From the NCBI GenBank assembly GCA_010909165.1, contig MU008157.1, positions 124,001-188,000 of the forward strand: 64,000 nt of DNA, given 5' to 3'. Of the stretch, positions 40,443 through 52,621 are shown piece after piece. The stretch is from Anthoceros angustus. Taxonomy: Eukaryota > Streptophyta > Anthocerotopsida > Anthocerotales > Anthocerotaceae. Every line of letters begins with the position of its first letter. Position 1 is the stretch's first letter. Under the pieces are notes generated by a model. The model was not told where the DNA came from, did no database searches, and saw only the letters and a program-made list of their open reading frames with translations. A program made the position numbers and the translations under genes.

Positions 40443-43400
40443 TCAGTCGGAGTCGAAATTGGTTTGAGATATATATGCATCTAGATTGGAAGGGACGCTG
40501 CTTTTGCTGACGAGGTCGTCCTTAATTTCTTCCACACTTGAGATGAGGAGCTGCAAAAGGCGTATGTCTAAACTTCATTGCCGCCGATAGACGGATAGAC
40601 TCTCAATGACCATAAGAAGCACTATACCATAAGAAGCCTGCAGTAAACTGTCACCTGAAAATCTGTCTCGACAGCTTTCCGAGAAGCCTCACTTGAAGCA
40701 AGATCTTTCTTCAATCGATCACATTCAGTCTGGAGCAAACAACAATGGACATTACATTATAGCGACAGAGACTTCTTGACAAGGAGATGCAAACAAATGT
40801 ACATAGCCATTGCAACACCTGTAGAAGCTTTAACTCTGGGTTCTTGATCTTCTTATTCTCTCTACTTGGAGGAGTGTCCCGGCTTCTTATTACTTCAGTC
40901 CTTTCAACGCCAACAGTAAGTTCCAAATTTATCCGCTGCAGCTGTGCTCTGTCCTCCTCAACCTAAACGGGATTCTCATTATTTGCGGCGATTAAAAGGG
41001 AGATGAATTCAATGAAAGTGTGGCACACCCACCTTGGCCATGAGAGTCAGGACATGTTCGTACTCCTTTTTAAGCTCAAGAGATCTGATCAGAGAGTACG
41101 AAGTTTGTCATTTCGTACTAAACAATAGCTCCCAAGGGAAGATAAATTCAAGTATAGCAAACACATGTCACTTGCTGCGATGCCACTTACTGAGTTCACT
41201 TACTGAGTTTCTGCACGCTGCAACCTCTCGCAACAGTCATTGTATAGAGAGGAGGTTTTCGACAGGTCAGCAGTCAAGGACATTATCCTCGATTCCAGGT
41301 CTCTCACCTACAGCTCAAAGATCACAGACAGCTTTAAGATGCTCCTTGTGAAAGACTTTCTTTCAAATGACCTTTGTTAAAGAGCCCCACCTTTGAGCCT
41401 GATTCCCCAGAAGTATGGAGATACTGACTCTCGAATGAACGTGACGACAAGGGTGAAGCAGGAATACCACCACTGCATCTCCTGCTTTCTTCAAACTCGT
41501 TCTGTGGGACCAAAGAAACGATAACACGATACATATGATGAAGTTCCGCTGAACAGGGCCCAACTCACTGGAGAGAGCTTATACAATTTCTCACACCTTG
41601 GCTTGCAGCCGTAAGATTTCTTGGTTCTGAGCATCCCTTGTTATCTGCAGGGTACGAACCTGTGCTGGATGCAGGTTAGGACTGAGCAGCAAGCAATAAG
41701 CAACCACAGGCAGAATTCTGGCTTCTCTCTGGTGAAAAGATCGGCTTCAGAAGAGAACAGTATACCTACCTGTTCCTCCAAGGAGAATAGTTGCTCCCTT
41801 AGCATCACACTCTTTGCATTCGAATCCTGGACACAAACCTTGGAAAATCAATCAGAGTTTGCCACTTGGAATTCGCGTTTGTAATACATGAATACAGGAT
41901 GTAAAACTTCCGGAAGCACACATGATACAAGCTATCCGTTTCGAGACCTTATGCTCTAACTCGAGCTGGTGCTCCTGGGCACGCAGACAAGCAAGCAGCT
42001 GTTCCAGCTCTCTAACACGCTCATGCTCTAGCTTGTAACGTGTTGACAGTGCGTCTATTTCCTGATTGTCATACATAACACATCAAGCTGCAAGTTTTGG
42101 CGCGAAATCAAGGTAACAGTGAACGTTCAACACTAAGATTACCTGCTGTGCTTCCTGTAAGTGGCCAGTGATACACTGGTTTCTCGTTTCGAGTGCCTTC
42201 ATTTCCCTCATGGAATTGGCCCGGCTTTGATCTAACTCCATTGCAAACTGCATTTCTAGTTTAAGTCAAGAGGTGTGACATCTACCTGAGAAGGTTTCCT
42301 TCCTTTAAGCTTTGGTGAGCAGCTAAACAAAAGTGAATGACTAAACTCAATCAGCTCCCGGGCAAAAACCTGTGAAATCATGAAAGGCCTGGAGCACTGA
42401 TGCTGCACCATCCGAAATACATAATGCAAAGAATAGGGTGCCCACAGTGGAGATAAAAATGCCCCATCAGTCAGACCATGGAGTCACCTGTTTAGCTGTT
42501 GACAACTGATTCACAAGCACTGCCTTTTCTTTCTGGTAGTCATCGAGAAGTGCTGACTGCTGAGCCAGGGACCGGGACATTATATCAGCTTGTCTCTGTA
42601 ATCCCTGTGGGCATATCTTGTACAAATTACATTCGCTGAAGCAGGAGACAAATCTGATGACTGCGAACAGAGTACTTGCAGGCAACAAACAACGAAACAA
42701 AATTCACCTGAAATCCAGCAACATGCTGGTGAATCTCCTCTTGCAGTGTGCTCACTTGATCCTCAGATCGGTGAAGTAGATCTTCCACCGCCTGAAGCTG
42801 GAAGGATTGCTGTTGTAACTGTTCCAGGGGTGGAGACATTTCTTGTCAGTATGTCCAACATCAAATTGAGCTCAGGTATCTAGATATCAGCAACCTATAG
42901 AACAAGAAAATGGCTGTTGAACCTGATTTTCCATCTCAATTGCTGCAAGTTTGAGTTGCTGATTATCTTCATATAGTCGTTCATAAGTTTTCAAAATGCC
43001 CTCCTCTTCCTTCTCCTTCGCAGAAATCACCTGCGTGAGATGAAAGTTGGAAGGCAGTTAAGGATGCTCTTTCCAATTCGTCAATTTTCATGTCACTACT
43101 CTACTTGAGAAGACTGATGTCACCTGGTCTGAAAACTCCAGCTTTGATGTGGCGTTCTTCAGCTCAGTCATAAGCTGGTCACGATCTGTTGATGCCCTTG
43201 CTAGCTCATTTTTCACTCGCTGTTTCAGTCATCAAGTGAGATACAAGATGCTATCCGTTCAAAATTTCATAGGACTCAACAAGCAACTGCAAAGCAAGAT
43301 GGGCGAACCTGGTATTCACAAGTCAAATTGGTAACATCTTCTGTCATGGTTTGGAGTTCACCCACCTGTAATGGAGAAACTCGTTTGAGAAAGTAAACTC

Positions 43401-46400
43401 AGATTCAGGCTCTATTTTGTAACCGTATGGAGCATTACCTTAGATGCACACCGTCCCTCGGCAGCCTTTCTGTGTGTTTCCTCCACAGCAAGTTGGTCTT
43501 TCAAAGTTGCAACCTGTGTGGATGTTGAACTGAACAAGCTCTAACTTTTGCTCCCAGCACAGTTTCGACAACAGCAGCTTGGATTTGCAAGCCTTTCCTA
43601 TGCTCAGAACATTGCAAACATGATCACCTGTGATTCAGCCTGCTGGCGTAAAGAGTGTTCTGTGTTCAGTTTCTGTTCGGTGCTCTGTAGCGTTCTCTTC
43701 ATAAACCTAGCTTCTGCTTGCAACCTGCTATTCTCCTCACTGATGTGTGCAATTTTCTCTGAATGAAGCTCCATCTGTACGAACATGTAACGATGGAAAC
43801 AGTGACGAGGAGATGGCGAAGAACATGAACAAACCGACTACCAACAAACAAGCAATGCGAAAGTGGACATGCAAAAAGGCACCTCAGAAAGAAGATGATC
43901 CCGCTCCTTTCCTAATGCTTCTAGTACTTTGTGCAAATGTGCCACTTCTCCAGAATGTGTCTCTGCTTGTTCGACAAACCTCCGTAACTCTAGTTCTAGT
44001 GCAGCCCGACGATTTTCTGCCAGCTGTTGGTCTGCGATGGAGGATTTGAGCTTTGCAACCTTCAATAGCAAACAGAAGCTTAGCCAGCAGTTTCACTGAT
44101 TGGACCAAAGTCCTTGGTCACGGACAAGAACCAATTAGGCAATAATACCAAGCTGAAGTTGTGCTCAATCAGATGCTATCATGATTAGGCGATGGATAGA
44201 AAGGATAAGGGAGCCTGGATGACCAACAAGGCAATAATACCAAGCTAAAGTTGTGTTCAATCAGATACATCATAATTTGCTTAGTGGAAAGACAGCATAA
44301 GACGGCCTGGATACTACTTGTTCTTTCTATAATGCAACAAACTGCCGAAGAGCGAGACGTTTGGAAGTTATATTGGTAACAACCAGTTCTTCCCTTGTTG
44401 AATCTAGTTGAGTGATCAGAGTCTTAAGCTGATCAACGTCCTTTTCTGCTTGCTCTGCTTGTTTTCTGAAGAAAGCACCACCTCTAATATAAGACTTCTG
44501 CAAGGTGGTTGCATTTAGAAAGCCACTGGTGATAGTGGAAAGCACCACTCACCGTGCCTCTGCAAGGTGGAACCGGTCTTCTTCTCGCTGTATCTTTGAC
44601 CGGTCAAGCTCAGATTGAACTTTAGCCACATCTGCTTGAGCTGCTTCCAATTCAGAACTGCCCACCAGATTTTGTCCTCCATTAAGGCCATCGCAAAAGT
44701 GCATGGAAAGGACTTCTGTAGGTTACATTCAACTCACATCAGGTTACTCCTGTTTCTGGTTAGTTCATCAATTGCCGCTGTCCGTGATTGTGCCTCCTGT
44801 AGAGAAAGTTTCCATAAACTCTGCGTTAACGTGAAAGTATTTCTGCTTATTTTGAGGACCAATAGCCTTTCACATCCGTCCTCGTGTGGAGCTGAGGTGA
44901 CTGACATCCACGTGATAATAGAGCCAATCTGCATTGTGAAAGAGGGGAATCTTTGGAGTTAACACAAACCCTCTTCTCAGCAGCAACTGCATAATCGCGT
45001 TCCATGGTCCTGGCAGTAAGTGCAGAGGTCAACTGAGTCATGCTGCCATCAAGCTCCTGCACGACATCAACACTTAAAGGATCACGGGCATATTCCTCAA
45101 TTTAATATCGATCGGTGTTTGAAGGCATGCAGGCCACGAACTTTTATAAAAGACTCCAGTTGGCTGCATTCCTTCTGGCTTGCCGCCAAGGCCTCTTCAG
45201 CGGCCACCTGCACCGTTGTTGGTCATTGTGTTACTTGAGGCTAGTACGTGAAGCCAGTCAAAACTGGCACTCGTGACACACACCTTTGACAAAATGCCTT
45301 GATAAAAAGCAGGAAGGCTCCACACCTTTTCATCACTAACAAAACTGAATTGCTCATTCTTTCGCGAAACCTCGGATTGTAACTTAGATATGGTGCTTTC
45401 GTGCTCAAGCATCACAGACCGTATGCTTTCGAACTTTGTTTGCAAAGTCTCCACCTACAATCCACACCTGCTTTTTTAGACGGGTTCACATGCTCTTCTA
45501 GATGTTTTTGACCGGTCTTGCTAATTGCAACGATATCCGTCAGCAACCTCCAATAATACCTTGGAACCACTCTGATACAAAATAATCTTTCCTCTGATCA
45601 ACTTTAGCTCGGCGAGAATCTGGCAATCACAGCATGAAGTTTGCAGATCTCTTGTTACAGGTCTACAGGTCACTAAGTTGAAACTGAAAAGAAACGGACG
45701 AAACAGGAAATGTCCTGGACCCTCACAGCAGCAGTAAGAAGGCAGCCTACCACAAGTATGGATCGTACCTTTGAAATATCAAGTTCACGCGTGCACTCTT
45801 CGGCATTAAATGTACCATCTTTGCCTTTCTCCACACTGGCGCATTTTGTCTGAACAACAAACAAGAACAAGATATGTATGACTGTTTCAAGTAACGCTAA
45901 GAATATCGAAACAGGAATGTTCGACAGTTAATTTACAAAACTTAAACCTTAAAACTCCAGGCGAACACAGGCAGATTAGTGCTCATTGTAGACTGTAAGC
46001 ACATACCTTCTCTGTGGATAAAGCCAATCCTTTGGTTATTTCACAGCTTTGGTATTGGGGGTCATCCTGTGAGGTCACCAGACCAATCCTTGGCTCAAGA
46101 GCAATTGTTAGAAATTACTGGACAAGACCAGATTATACCTTTCTGGCTTCTAGCTCTGAAATAACTGCCTCCAATCTCCGGAGCTTGTGCTCTATCATCT
46201 GAGTTCCTTCCTGCAGTGCTCTCTCATTGCCGCCCTGCCCTTTCTGTAGCAGCTTGTAAGTAGCGTCAACTTCTTGCCTGCACCTCATGCTCTATCAGTT
46301 CTTTGTTAGTAAAATGGTAGAGAACAAATGACAAGGAAACAAAAGCTAGCCATCTGCTCGAGCTTAGGAGGAACCCAAAAGTACAGCTAGGTCTTTCGAT

Positions 46401-48030
46401 CAAGGATAAGCGATGGACAGGAGAACATAACTGTTGTCAACTCCTACCTTAGTATCTCCACAGTTGACTGTCGTCCTAGAGAATGGTCATTCAGCTCATT
46501 ATCCATCAGCAACTCATCAAAGGCCTATCACCACGAGGAGTGGTAGTGTTCAAACATATCTCACGGAGAAATACCGCAAGGCCCATCTTTCAGCAAGTCC
46601 AAATGATGTCTCACCTTTTTAAGAGAGACGAGCTCCATCCTCAGAGACTCAACCTCAGAGACTGACACAACACCATCCCTTGCTGCGTCTCCAGCCCCTA
46701 CAGTAGATGACATAAATTCAGTTCCTCTCCAAAGCAAAAGCAAGAGACAAACAAGATCCGCTATTTTCAGACACTCACGCCTTGCTTGAGATGAACCATA
46801 GAGCTGCTGAATGTGCCTATCCTTAGCAGCAACATCGGCCTGCAAGGGAACAAGGGGTCACCTCAGCCAGAGAAGTTCTGTGATGACAATTTCTGCCTGC
46901 AAATGACCGCCTAATCAGAGAGCTGTCAAAACAAACACTGGTTAGTGCTGAAATTGCAAAAGCTGTGTGTCAATTTTTCGCTCGGTCGTCCTATCGTTCA
47001 TCTAACTTGCATCATCGGAAGCGTACCTGTGACATCTCAAGCTTATTTGTCAGGATGCAGACTTTGTCTTTCAGTTCCTTCTCCATTTGCCCTCTGCGTT
47101 ATCATGCATATACTTAGGGAAAGACAAACTCAATGATATTGGATCCAGAGTGTCTTGTCAATGTCTGTGAAATCTAGGCAAAAACTGCTCGATCTTACCG
47201 GGAACAGACCAACTCCGGCTGATTTCCGCTTAGAGAAGGCACCGACGGAGCTGCAAAGGGAGCCAAAAACCAGAATCTCAATACTGCTGAGAGTGAGAGG
47301 AGAGGTTTTAAACGTTATGCCGATCAGACAACAGGACAGGAACAGGGCGTCTGACTCACCAAGTTTTTGGGACACCACAATCTGAGCGACGCTGTCAGAT
47401 TTGCTGGCCTTGCACTCTGCGTACACCAACCGGGGGATTTTTTATGAATCATTCCTGAGAGTCGCAAATAGTTCCTGCTCAAACTGAGCACCCAGCAGCA
47501 GCAGCAGCAGCAGCAGCGTTACGCTCACCTGTGGAGGGGCCAGGGGCGAGCTTGCTCAAAGTTGCTCGCAGTGCTTCGTTCGCGCTCTCCAGCTCCCTAA
47601 TTCTCTGCATGCTGAGGGTCCGCCATTGCTGTAAGGTCCCATCCGGATCCGCTACCTCCTCCTCATTGCTAGAAAGCGGAGTATTCTGCTTTATAGCTGT
47701 GCAAGACGATTCCTCTTTCAATTTGGGTGATCCGCATTTTTGTTGCATTTCCGCGTTGTCCTTGGCAAGCCGTTCGTTGAGCACTCGCAAGCTCTCAGCC
47801 CTCAACCTCTCCTTGTGAAGATTGTCGGACATACTGGTGAGCTGTGTCCTCAAATTATGGCACGTCTCGTTCATACACGTCAGGTCGTGAGTGAGCTTCT
47901 CCATGATTGCCATTGCAGCCGTGTCCAGCTTCTCCACCACGGCTGCCAGAGGAAAGGGTGCATGGGCGTACAAAGAGTCGTACCCCCAAGATTGCAGCTT
48001 CGCTATCAACGGGGCGTGCAATGCAGGCAT
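40443..48030 (-). CDS. BLD10/CEP135-like centriole (basal body) coiled-coil protein
   Basis: About 36 short exons, from 48030-47529 (first) through 47416-47360, 47250-47199, 47093-47027, 46839-46779, 46697-46615, 46524-46448, 46277-46139 and onward to 40962-40819, 40729-40655, 40550-40443 (last). Nearly all are GT-AG and in phase; ~1,220 residues, close to animal CEP135. The N-terminus LIAKLQSWGYDSLYAHAPFPLAAVVEKL matches the CEP135 start pattern (LxxLGY... PLVEKL); the rest is almost continuous coiled coil (LRRFVEQAETHSGEVAHLHKVL, HERVRELEQLLACLRAQEHQLE). CEP135/BLD10 joins the cartwheel to centriole microtubules. Land plants build basal bodies only in sperm. One junction, near 42923/42841, does not keep frame with any AG I can see. 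The family call rests mainly on the N-terminus; another coiled-coil protein is possible. Confidence 0.65.
44133..44312. repeat. ~90-bp tandem duplication inside a BLD10 intron
   Basis: AGGCAATAATACCAAGCTRAAGTTGTG.TCAATCAGAT occurs twice with later shared bases (GGCCTGGAT/GAGCCTGGAT). Confidence 0.85.
47493..47516 (+). repeat. (CAG)8 microsatellite at the 5' end of BLD10 intron 1
   Basis: Eight CAG units start ~13 nt inside the intron, just past the donor at 47528. On the gene strand they read CTG, and read-through would add a run of alanines then a stop. Confidence 0.95.
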
Positions 48031-49115
48031 ACTTGCCTGAACCAAGCTCGTCCTTGAGAAGAACAAGACTGAAAACGAGCAAGATACAAGAAGCAAAATT
48101 TGAGCGAGTCCGTGAAGGCGATTTGTGAGGAATTGGCACTGACGACAGTCCTGGAAACTTCAACGTAACCGCTTCTGAGAGGCAGAATTCGGAACTTCGG
48201 GATCCCGTCACAGCCAAAGCTTAGCAGGATGATCAGAGCTCCAAGAACCCAAAAACTGTGGTCAGGCCGCGAACTCAGTCTGTCTTTCAACAAAAGGATC
48301 CTAATGCATCATGTGGGAATTTCGAATCGGCCCAGCGGGCTCCATTTCTGTTAGCAGGATCCGGAATTGCAGTGCCAGCCAGACAGAAGACTGCAATACA
48401 CTGCCCGGAAACATTCCGAGGGGGAGCTCCAGCGACGGTCTTTCAAGAAGACACGGCACTCGCTCTAGAAGCGCATCAAGACATGTTGGTCGGGCTGTGA
48501 GTACAAGTGTTGCACTGTCTTGGTGGGCGACTCCTTCAAGATCAATCGGATGATCGAAGCAAAGCGATTGCCCGAAATCCAGAGCATTCCCAGGAACGTC
48601 CCCGGCATTCTTTGGAACGGGAGAGGCAGAGAGGAGAAGCGTGGGGGACACCGGCCAGAAACCGGCTGCAGGCGGTCGGGCAACCAGGTCATGCAGAGCA
48701 AGGACGCGAGGATCTTTACATGTGCGGAAGGCCGGACTCCCATACCATGTTGTTCCAACAGACTCTTGTCCCGTGCAAGCGCCGTCTCTGTGGATGCATA
48801 CCTACATATCTACATTAGGTCTTGCACATCCTTCCATGCTGGCTTCCTGGAGCTGAAGCTGAAGCTTACTTACCCTGGTGGCTGCAGTAGGCGTCTCACA
48901 TCTGTTGTGAAATGGGAAGGGCCGCCCAACCCGGTTGAGGAACAAGATATTTGTAGTGGCCTCCAGCTGGTGGAGCAGGTGAGGTGAGAGGCCAGGAGCG
49001 GCAAATGCACAATGTGGAGGGCCTTGTTGACAGATAGCAGCATGGAACTGTTCCTGACTTGCCTGGATTCCAGGCTTTTTGTCCATTTGCCGGGCCGCAG
49101 GAGTGAGCAAGAGGG
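48031..49115. other. Divergent intergenic region between BLD10 and the LisH-CTLH gene
   Basis: The two start codons are 1.09 kb apart and point away from each other. No extra gene or TATA box was recognised. Confidence 0.5.
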
Positions 49116-50429
49116 ATGGATGTAGATCCTCAGCAGTACGAGCATGTGGTAAGATGCTGGTTGCTGCTGGATGGGAGGCATCGCATTACATCGCAGTCAT
49201 TGAGTGTCTGCAATCGGCACCATCAATGAGCCCCTCGGGACTTGTCTTGCTTCACTGTGTGTGCCACAAAGCAGAGCATCAGCGACAAGGATGTGCACAA
49301 GATTGTGTTATCCTATCTGGTGCACAATTGCTTCAAGGACACAGCGGAGGCCTTTGTAGCTGGCACAGAAATTGAATGCAGTCTGAACAGCCTTGCGGAA
49401 ATGGAGACACGGAAGCGTACGTGCCATCACTACTTGAGGATCATGCCATTTTCCTTCTCGTGTCACTCGTCGGTTGGACCGCTTATGCCCTACCATGGAT
49501 CGAATGTGCTTGTTCCTGGCTTATAAACAAGAAGGAAGTGTGGAAGAAGGTAGCTTTGCATTACGTGCTGCTGCGGTCGTGCTGCTGCCGTCATGCTGCA
49601 GGTATATACAACTCTGTTCTGGAGGGCCAAGTGTTGAAAGCCATCAATCTCATCAACGGTTTTGCTGAAGACCTGTTAGCCACCAGCAAGGACATCCATT
49701 TCAAGCTACTCAGGCTCCACTTCCTGGAATTGGTGCGGTCCAACGACTGGTACATCCCTCCACCACCGGCTGGGTACCGCCGTGACTGAACGTGTCCACA
49801 CTTACTCGAGGCCTAACTCAGGGCTGTGGCTCAGCAACGGAGCACTCGACTTCGCACAGAAGGAGCTTCAGCAGTATGGAGGTCAGGAGAAGTACATCGA
49901 CATGTTTCAAGTAAGCAAAAATTGCGTGCAAATATCCTGGTTCGTAGCTCTATGCAGAAAAGATATATCCATTCATGGAATCAAAGAATCCTTGACAAGC
50001 TGGTACCTGGAGTTGCCTCAGGATTGCATGGCTCTGCTAGCGTACAGCGAACCACAAATTTCTCCATTGCAGCATCTGCTCAGCGTGGAACAGCGCCACA
50101 GCGTGGCTGATGTGCTCAACTGTGCCCTACTACGTGAGTAGCAGCAGTTTTCGTTTTAGAGTCTGCCAGCGAGATGTAGCTTGCTTTGTAAAACGCTACA
50201 CTAACGATCTCGTATCCTTTTCCTTCACAGGGCGTGCCAACCTTCCACCCTATGCCGCTCTGGAAACACTACTGAAGCAGCTCACCGTGGTCACGCAACT
50301 CCAGGGGATTCATCTTCCGTGTATGTTTCCATCTTCCATGTTTCTCTTCTCAGCACTTGACACATTCTCCTGGCCAGGGCTCTTGATGCCGTCCAGCTTA
50401 CCCGGACAGCGACCGTCACGCCCTACTGA
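49116..50429 (+). CDS. LisH-CTLH-CRA protein, GID8/TWA1-like (GID/CTLH E3 ligase scaffold)
   Basis: Exons: 49116-49148, 49275-49416, 49602-49749, 49835-49910, 50022-50133, 50231-50320 and probably 50410-50429; ~206 residues. Start MDVDPQQYEHV splices in phase to SISDKDVHKIVLSYLVHNCFKDTAEAF (LisH dimerisation motif). The CTLH segment is IYNSVLEGQVLKAINLIN...LRLHFLELVRSND. The CRA part has CNGALDFAQKELQQYGG, CMALLAYSEPQISPLQHLLS and ADVLNCALL. Single-domain proteins with this order are GID8/TWA1 or the C-terminal half of RanBPM, subunits of the GID/CTLH ubiquitin ligase. Here no SPRY domain is present, favouring GID8-like. The last exon and stop are guesses; the middle exons are firm. Confidence 0.8.
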
Positions 50430-50981
50430 TCCATCCACTCTCCGTGCTGTCTCTCAGGAATTTTTTACCAGCAATGGCAGGATGCTGTTGGTAGGCCTCA
50501 TGACACAATAGGCCGTTCCTCCCATGAATCTTTCACGCCACTGCTATCAGCAGCGGAGCGAAGTTCGCTAGCACTCCCATCAGAGTCTGGGGCCTTTCAG
50601 ATACGTTACAGTCCATTATTGACAGAAGTCTTGCTGCAATTGGACCACCCGGTGGCCTGCATGATCATTGATCAGCAGGACTGGTCCTTTTCTTGATCTG
50701 ACTCGGGGGCCGATTGTGGTTTTACACCTGATTGATGCGGAGGAAGCAAGCCCTGCTCATGTAGATGTTGAAGGTGCGCGACGACAGACGAAGTTTTCCA
50801 ACGCCACTGTTCCCTTTTCTTTAAGTTCTTTTCATCGCATTCTTATCGTGTAAAACATAGGTGTATAGGCCAGTTCTTTTGCGCGAGCCTACCCTTGTAT
50901 CTTACCGGGACAGCGGGACGCTTGTCCGCCACTCTCGGGGGAAGAAGCTTGTCCTCCATCAGTCTCCTCGGGCGAACGAAA
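50430..50981. other. Intergenic region upstream of the GlnT gene
   Basis: The frame of the downstream gene stays open upstream of its first ATG to 50895 (see findings). Nothing else was recognised. Confidence 0.5.
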
Positions 50982-52319
50982 ATGGAGCTGAAGCTGATGC
51001 CGCTGCTGCTGCAGAAGCCGGAGATCCAGTTCGTGCTGCTGAGCTTCACGGACCTGCTGGGAGTGGCTCGATCCAAGCTGGTGCCGCGGGAGGCAGCCCT
51101 GGCGATGCTGGAATCTGGGGAAGGCGCCGGCTTCGCGGGCTACGCGGCGCACCTCGACCTCAGCCCAGCGGAACCCGACGTGATGGCCGTGCCAGACCCG
51201 CGCGCTAACGCGTTCCAGCTCCCATGGAACCGCGACCTGGCGTGGGTGCCGTGCGACCTCTTCCTGCGAGGGCAGCCCTTGTTACAGTCGCCTCGGCAGG
51301 TGCTGAAGGAGCAGGCGGCACGGGCAGCCCAGCGCGGGCTGGTGGTGAAGACGGGCGTGGAGGCGGAGTTCTACCTCCTCCACCCCTCCGAGCTCCGCCC
51401 GGGGGACGCGCGCGACCGGTCCGCCAAGCCCTGCTACGACCAGTCGGCCCTCACCCGCCCGGGCGCGGGCACGCTCCGGTTGGTGACCGCGCTCTGCGAC
51501 CACATGCGGGAGCTGGGGTGGGGGCCGTACCAGGCGGACCACGAGGACGGGAACGGGCAGCTGGAGATCAACTGGGGGTACGCGGACTGCGTCGTCACAG
51601 CCGACCGGCACGCCTTCTTCAAGTTCATGTGCAAGGCGGTGGCGGAATCTCTGGGCCTGCGGGCCAGCTTCATGCCCAAGCCGTTCCTGGAGCGGACGGG
51701 GAACGGGGCGCACTGCCACGTGTCGGTGTGGGACGAGCAGGGGCGCAACCTGTTCCTGGACGACGGGGACGAGCTGGGGCTGGCGCCCGTGGGGTACTGC
51801 TTCATGGGCGGGGTGATGGCGCATGCCAAAGGGTTGGCCGGGCTCACCAACCCGAGCGTGAACAGCTACAAGCGGATCAACACGACCGGCGGCGGGAGCT
51901 GGTCGGGGTCGTCCTGGGCGCCCTGTTCCGTTTCTTGGACGGGTAACAACCGGACGCACATGATCCGGGTCCCGGGCCCGGGAAGGTTCGAGCTACGTCT
52001 CCCCGACGGCGCCGCCAATCCCTACCTCCTGCAGGCGGGGATCGTGGCGTGCGGGCTGGAGGGCGTGGAGAAGGGGTTGGACCCTGGGCCCCGCTGCGAC
52101 TGGAACGGGCACGGCCCGGCCCCCGAGGGACATCCGTTCCTGGAGCAGCTGCCCACCAGCCTCCTGGACGCGCTGCGGGAGCTGGAGGATTCCATCGTGC
52201 TCTCCGAGACCCTGGGGGACCAATTTGTGGGCGCCTACGTCAGGCTGCAGCGGCAGCAATGGAACTCGTATGCCGCGCACTTGAGCTCCTGGGAGTTGGA
52301 CAATACCCTTGACTGCTGA
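50982..52319 (+). CDS. GlnT-type (bacterial type III) glutamine synthetase
   Basis: An intronless, GC-rich gene of 445 residues from the first ATG. The N-terminal beta-grasp block is VLLSFTDLLGVARSKLVP. Catalytic-domain blocks are VKTGVEAEFYLL (metal-binding Glu), HEDGNGQLEINW, GNGAHCHVSVWDEQG (metal His/substrate), NPSVNSYKRIN, then WTGNNRTHMIRVPGPG and FELRLPDGAANPYLLQ. The C-terminus QWNSYAAHLSSWELDNTLDC is typical of the bacterial GlnT group (rhizobia, cyanobacteria), not of plant cytosolic/plastid GS2-type enzymes nor of the FluG/NodGS fusion. It is expected to ligate ammonia, or another amine, to glutamate with ATP; some relatives are gamma-glutamylamide synthetases. Bacterial origin is inference; GC content alone is no evidence because PAL here is equally GC-rich. 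Confidence 0.92.
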   Translation: MELKLMPLLLQKPEIQFVLLSFTDLLGVARSKLVPREAALAMLESGEGAGFAGYAAHLDLSPAEPDVMAVPDPRANAFQLPWNRDLAWVPCDLFLRGQPLLQSPRQVLKEQAARAAQRGLVVKTGVEAEFYLLHPSELRPGDARDRSAKPCYDQSALTRPGAGTLRLVTALCDHMRELGWGPYQADHEDGNGQLEINWGYADCVVTADRHAFFKFMCKAVAESLGLRASFMPKPFLERTGNGAHCHVSVWDEQGRNLFLDDGDELGLAPVGYCFMGGVMAHAKGLAGLTNPSVNSYKRINTTGGGSWSGSSWAPCSVSWTGNNRTHMIRVPGPGRFELRLPDGAANPYLLQAGIVACGLEGVEKGLDPGPRCDWNGHGPAPEGHPFLEQLPTSLLDALRELEDSIVLSETLGDQFVGAYVRLQRQQWNSYAAHLSSWELDNTLDC

Positions 52320-52621
52320 CGGAGATCACCTCCTTGTATAAATTTTAATAAGCGATTCAATGTCTCTCGGAATCAATACTCATGAAATGTACGCCCTAAT
52401 TCCCAACAAAGCCTGGCCACTCCGCTTGGAAACGGAAACATCCCAGCGTCCTCTGCGCAAAAAATGATTTGTTCCACCTAAATGTCTCTGCAGAGTTGAC
52501 ACTATGAAACCTATGACCATCAACTCCCGGCACCTTGTCTTCCGCGGTTCGAACTAGGTGTCAAAATTTACTGCTCCCCACATTTCTTTCCCGAACAAAC
52601 CGACAAAAAATGACAAATAAC

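Noticed and set aside
51224-51946. 240-residue second frame and 225-residue antisense frame within GlnT
   Set aside because: Low-complexity Gly/Arg/Ala content caused by GC-rich codons; the GlnT frame has all family motifs.
50982-52319. Using high GC as proof of horizontal transfer
   Set aside because: PAL, MoaE and eIF2B delta exon 1 in the same window are equally GC-rich; only the protein family and lack of introns are relevant.
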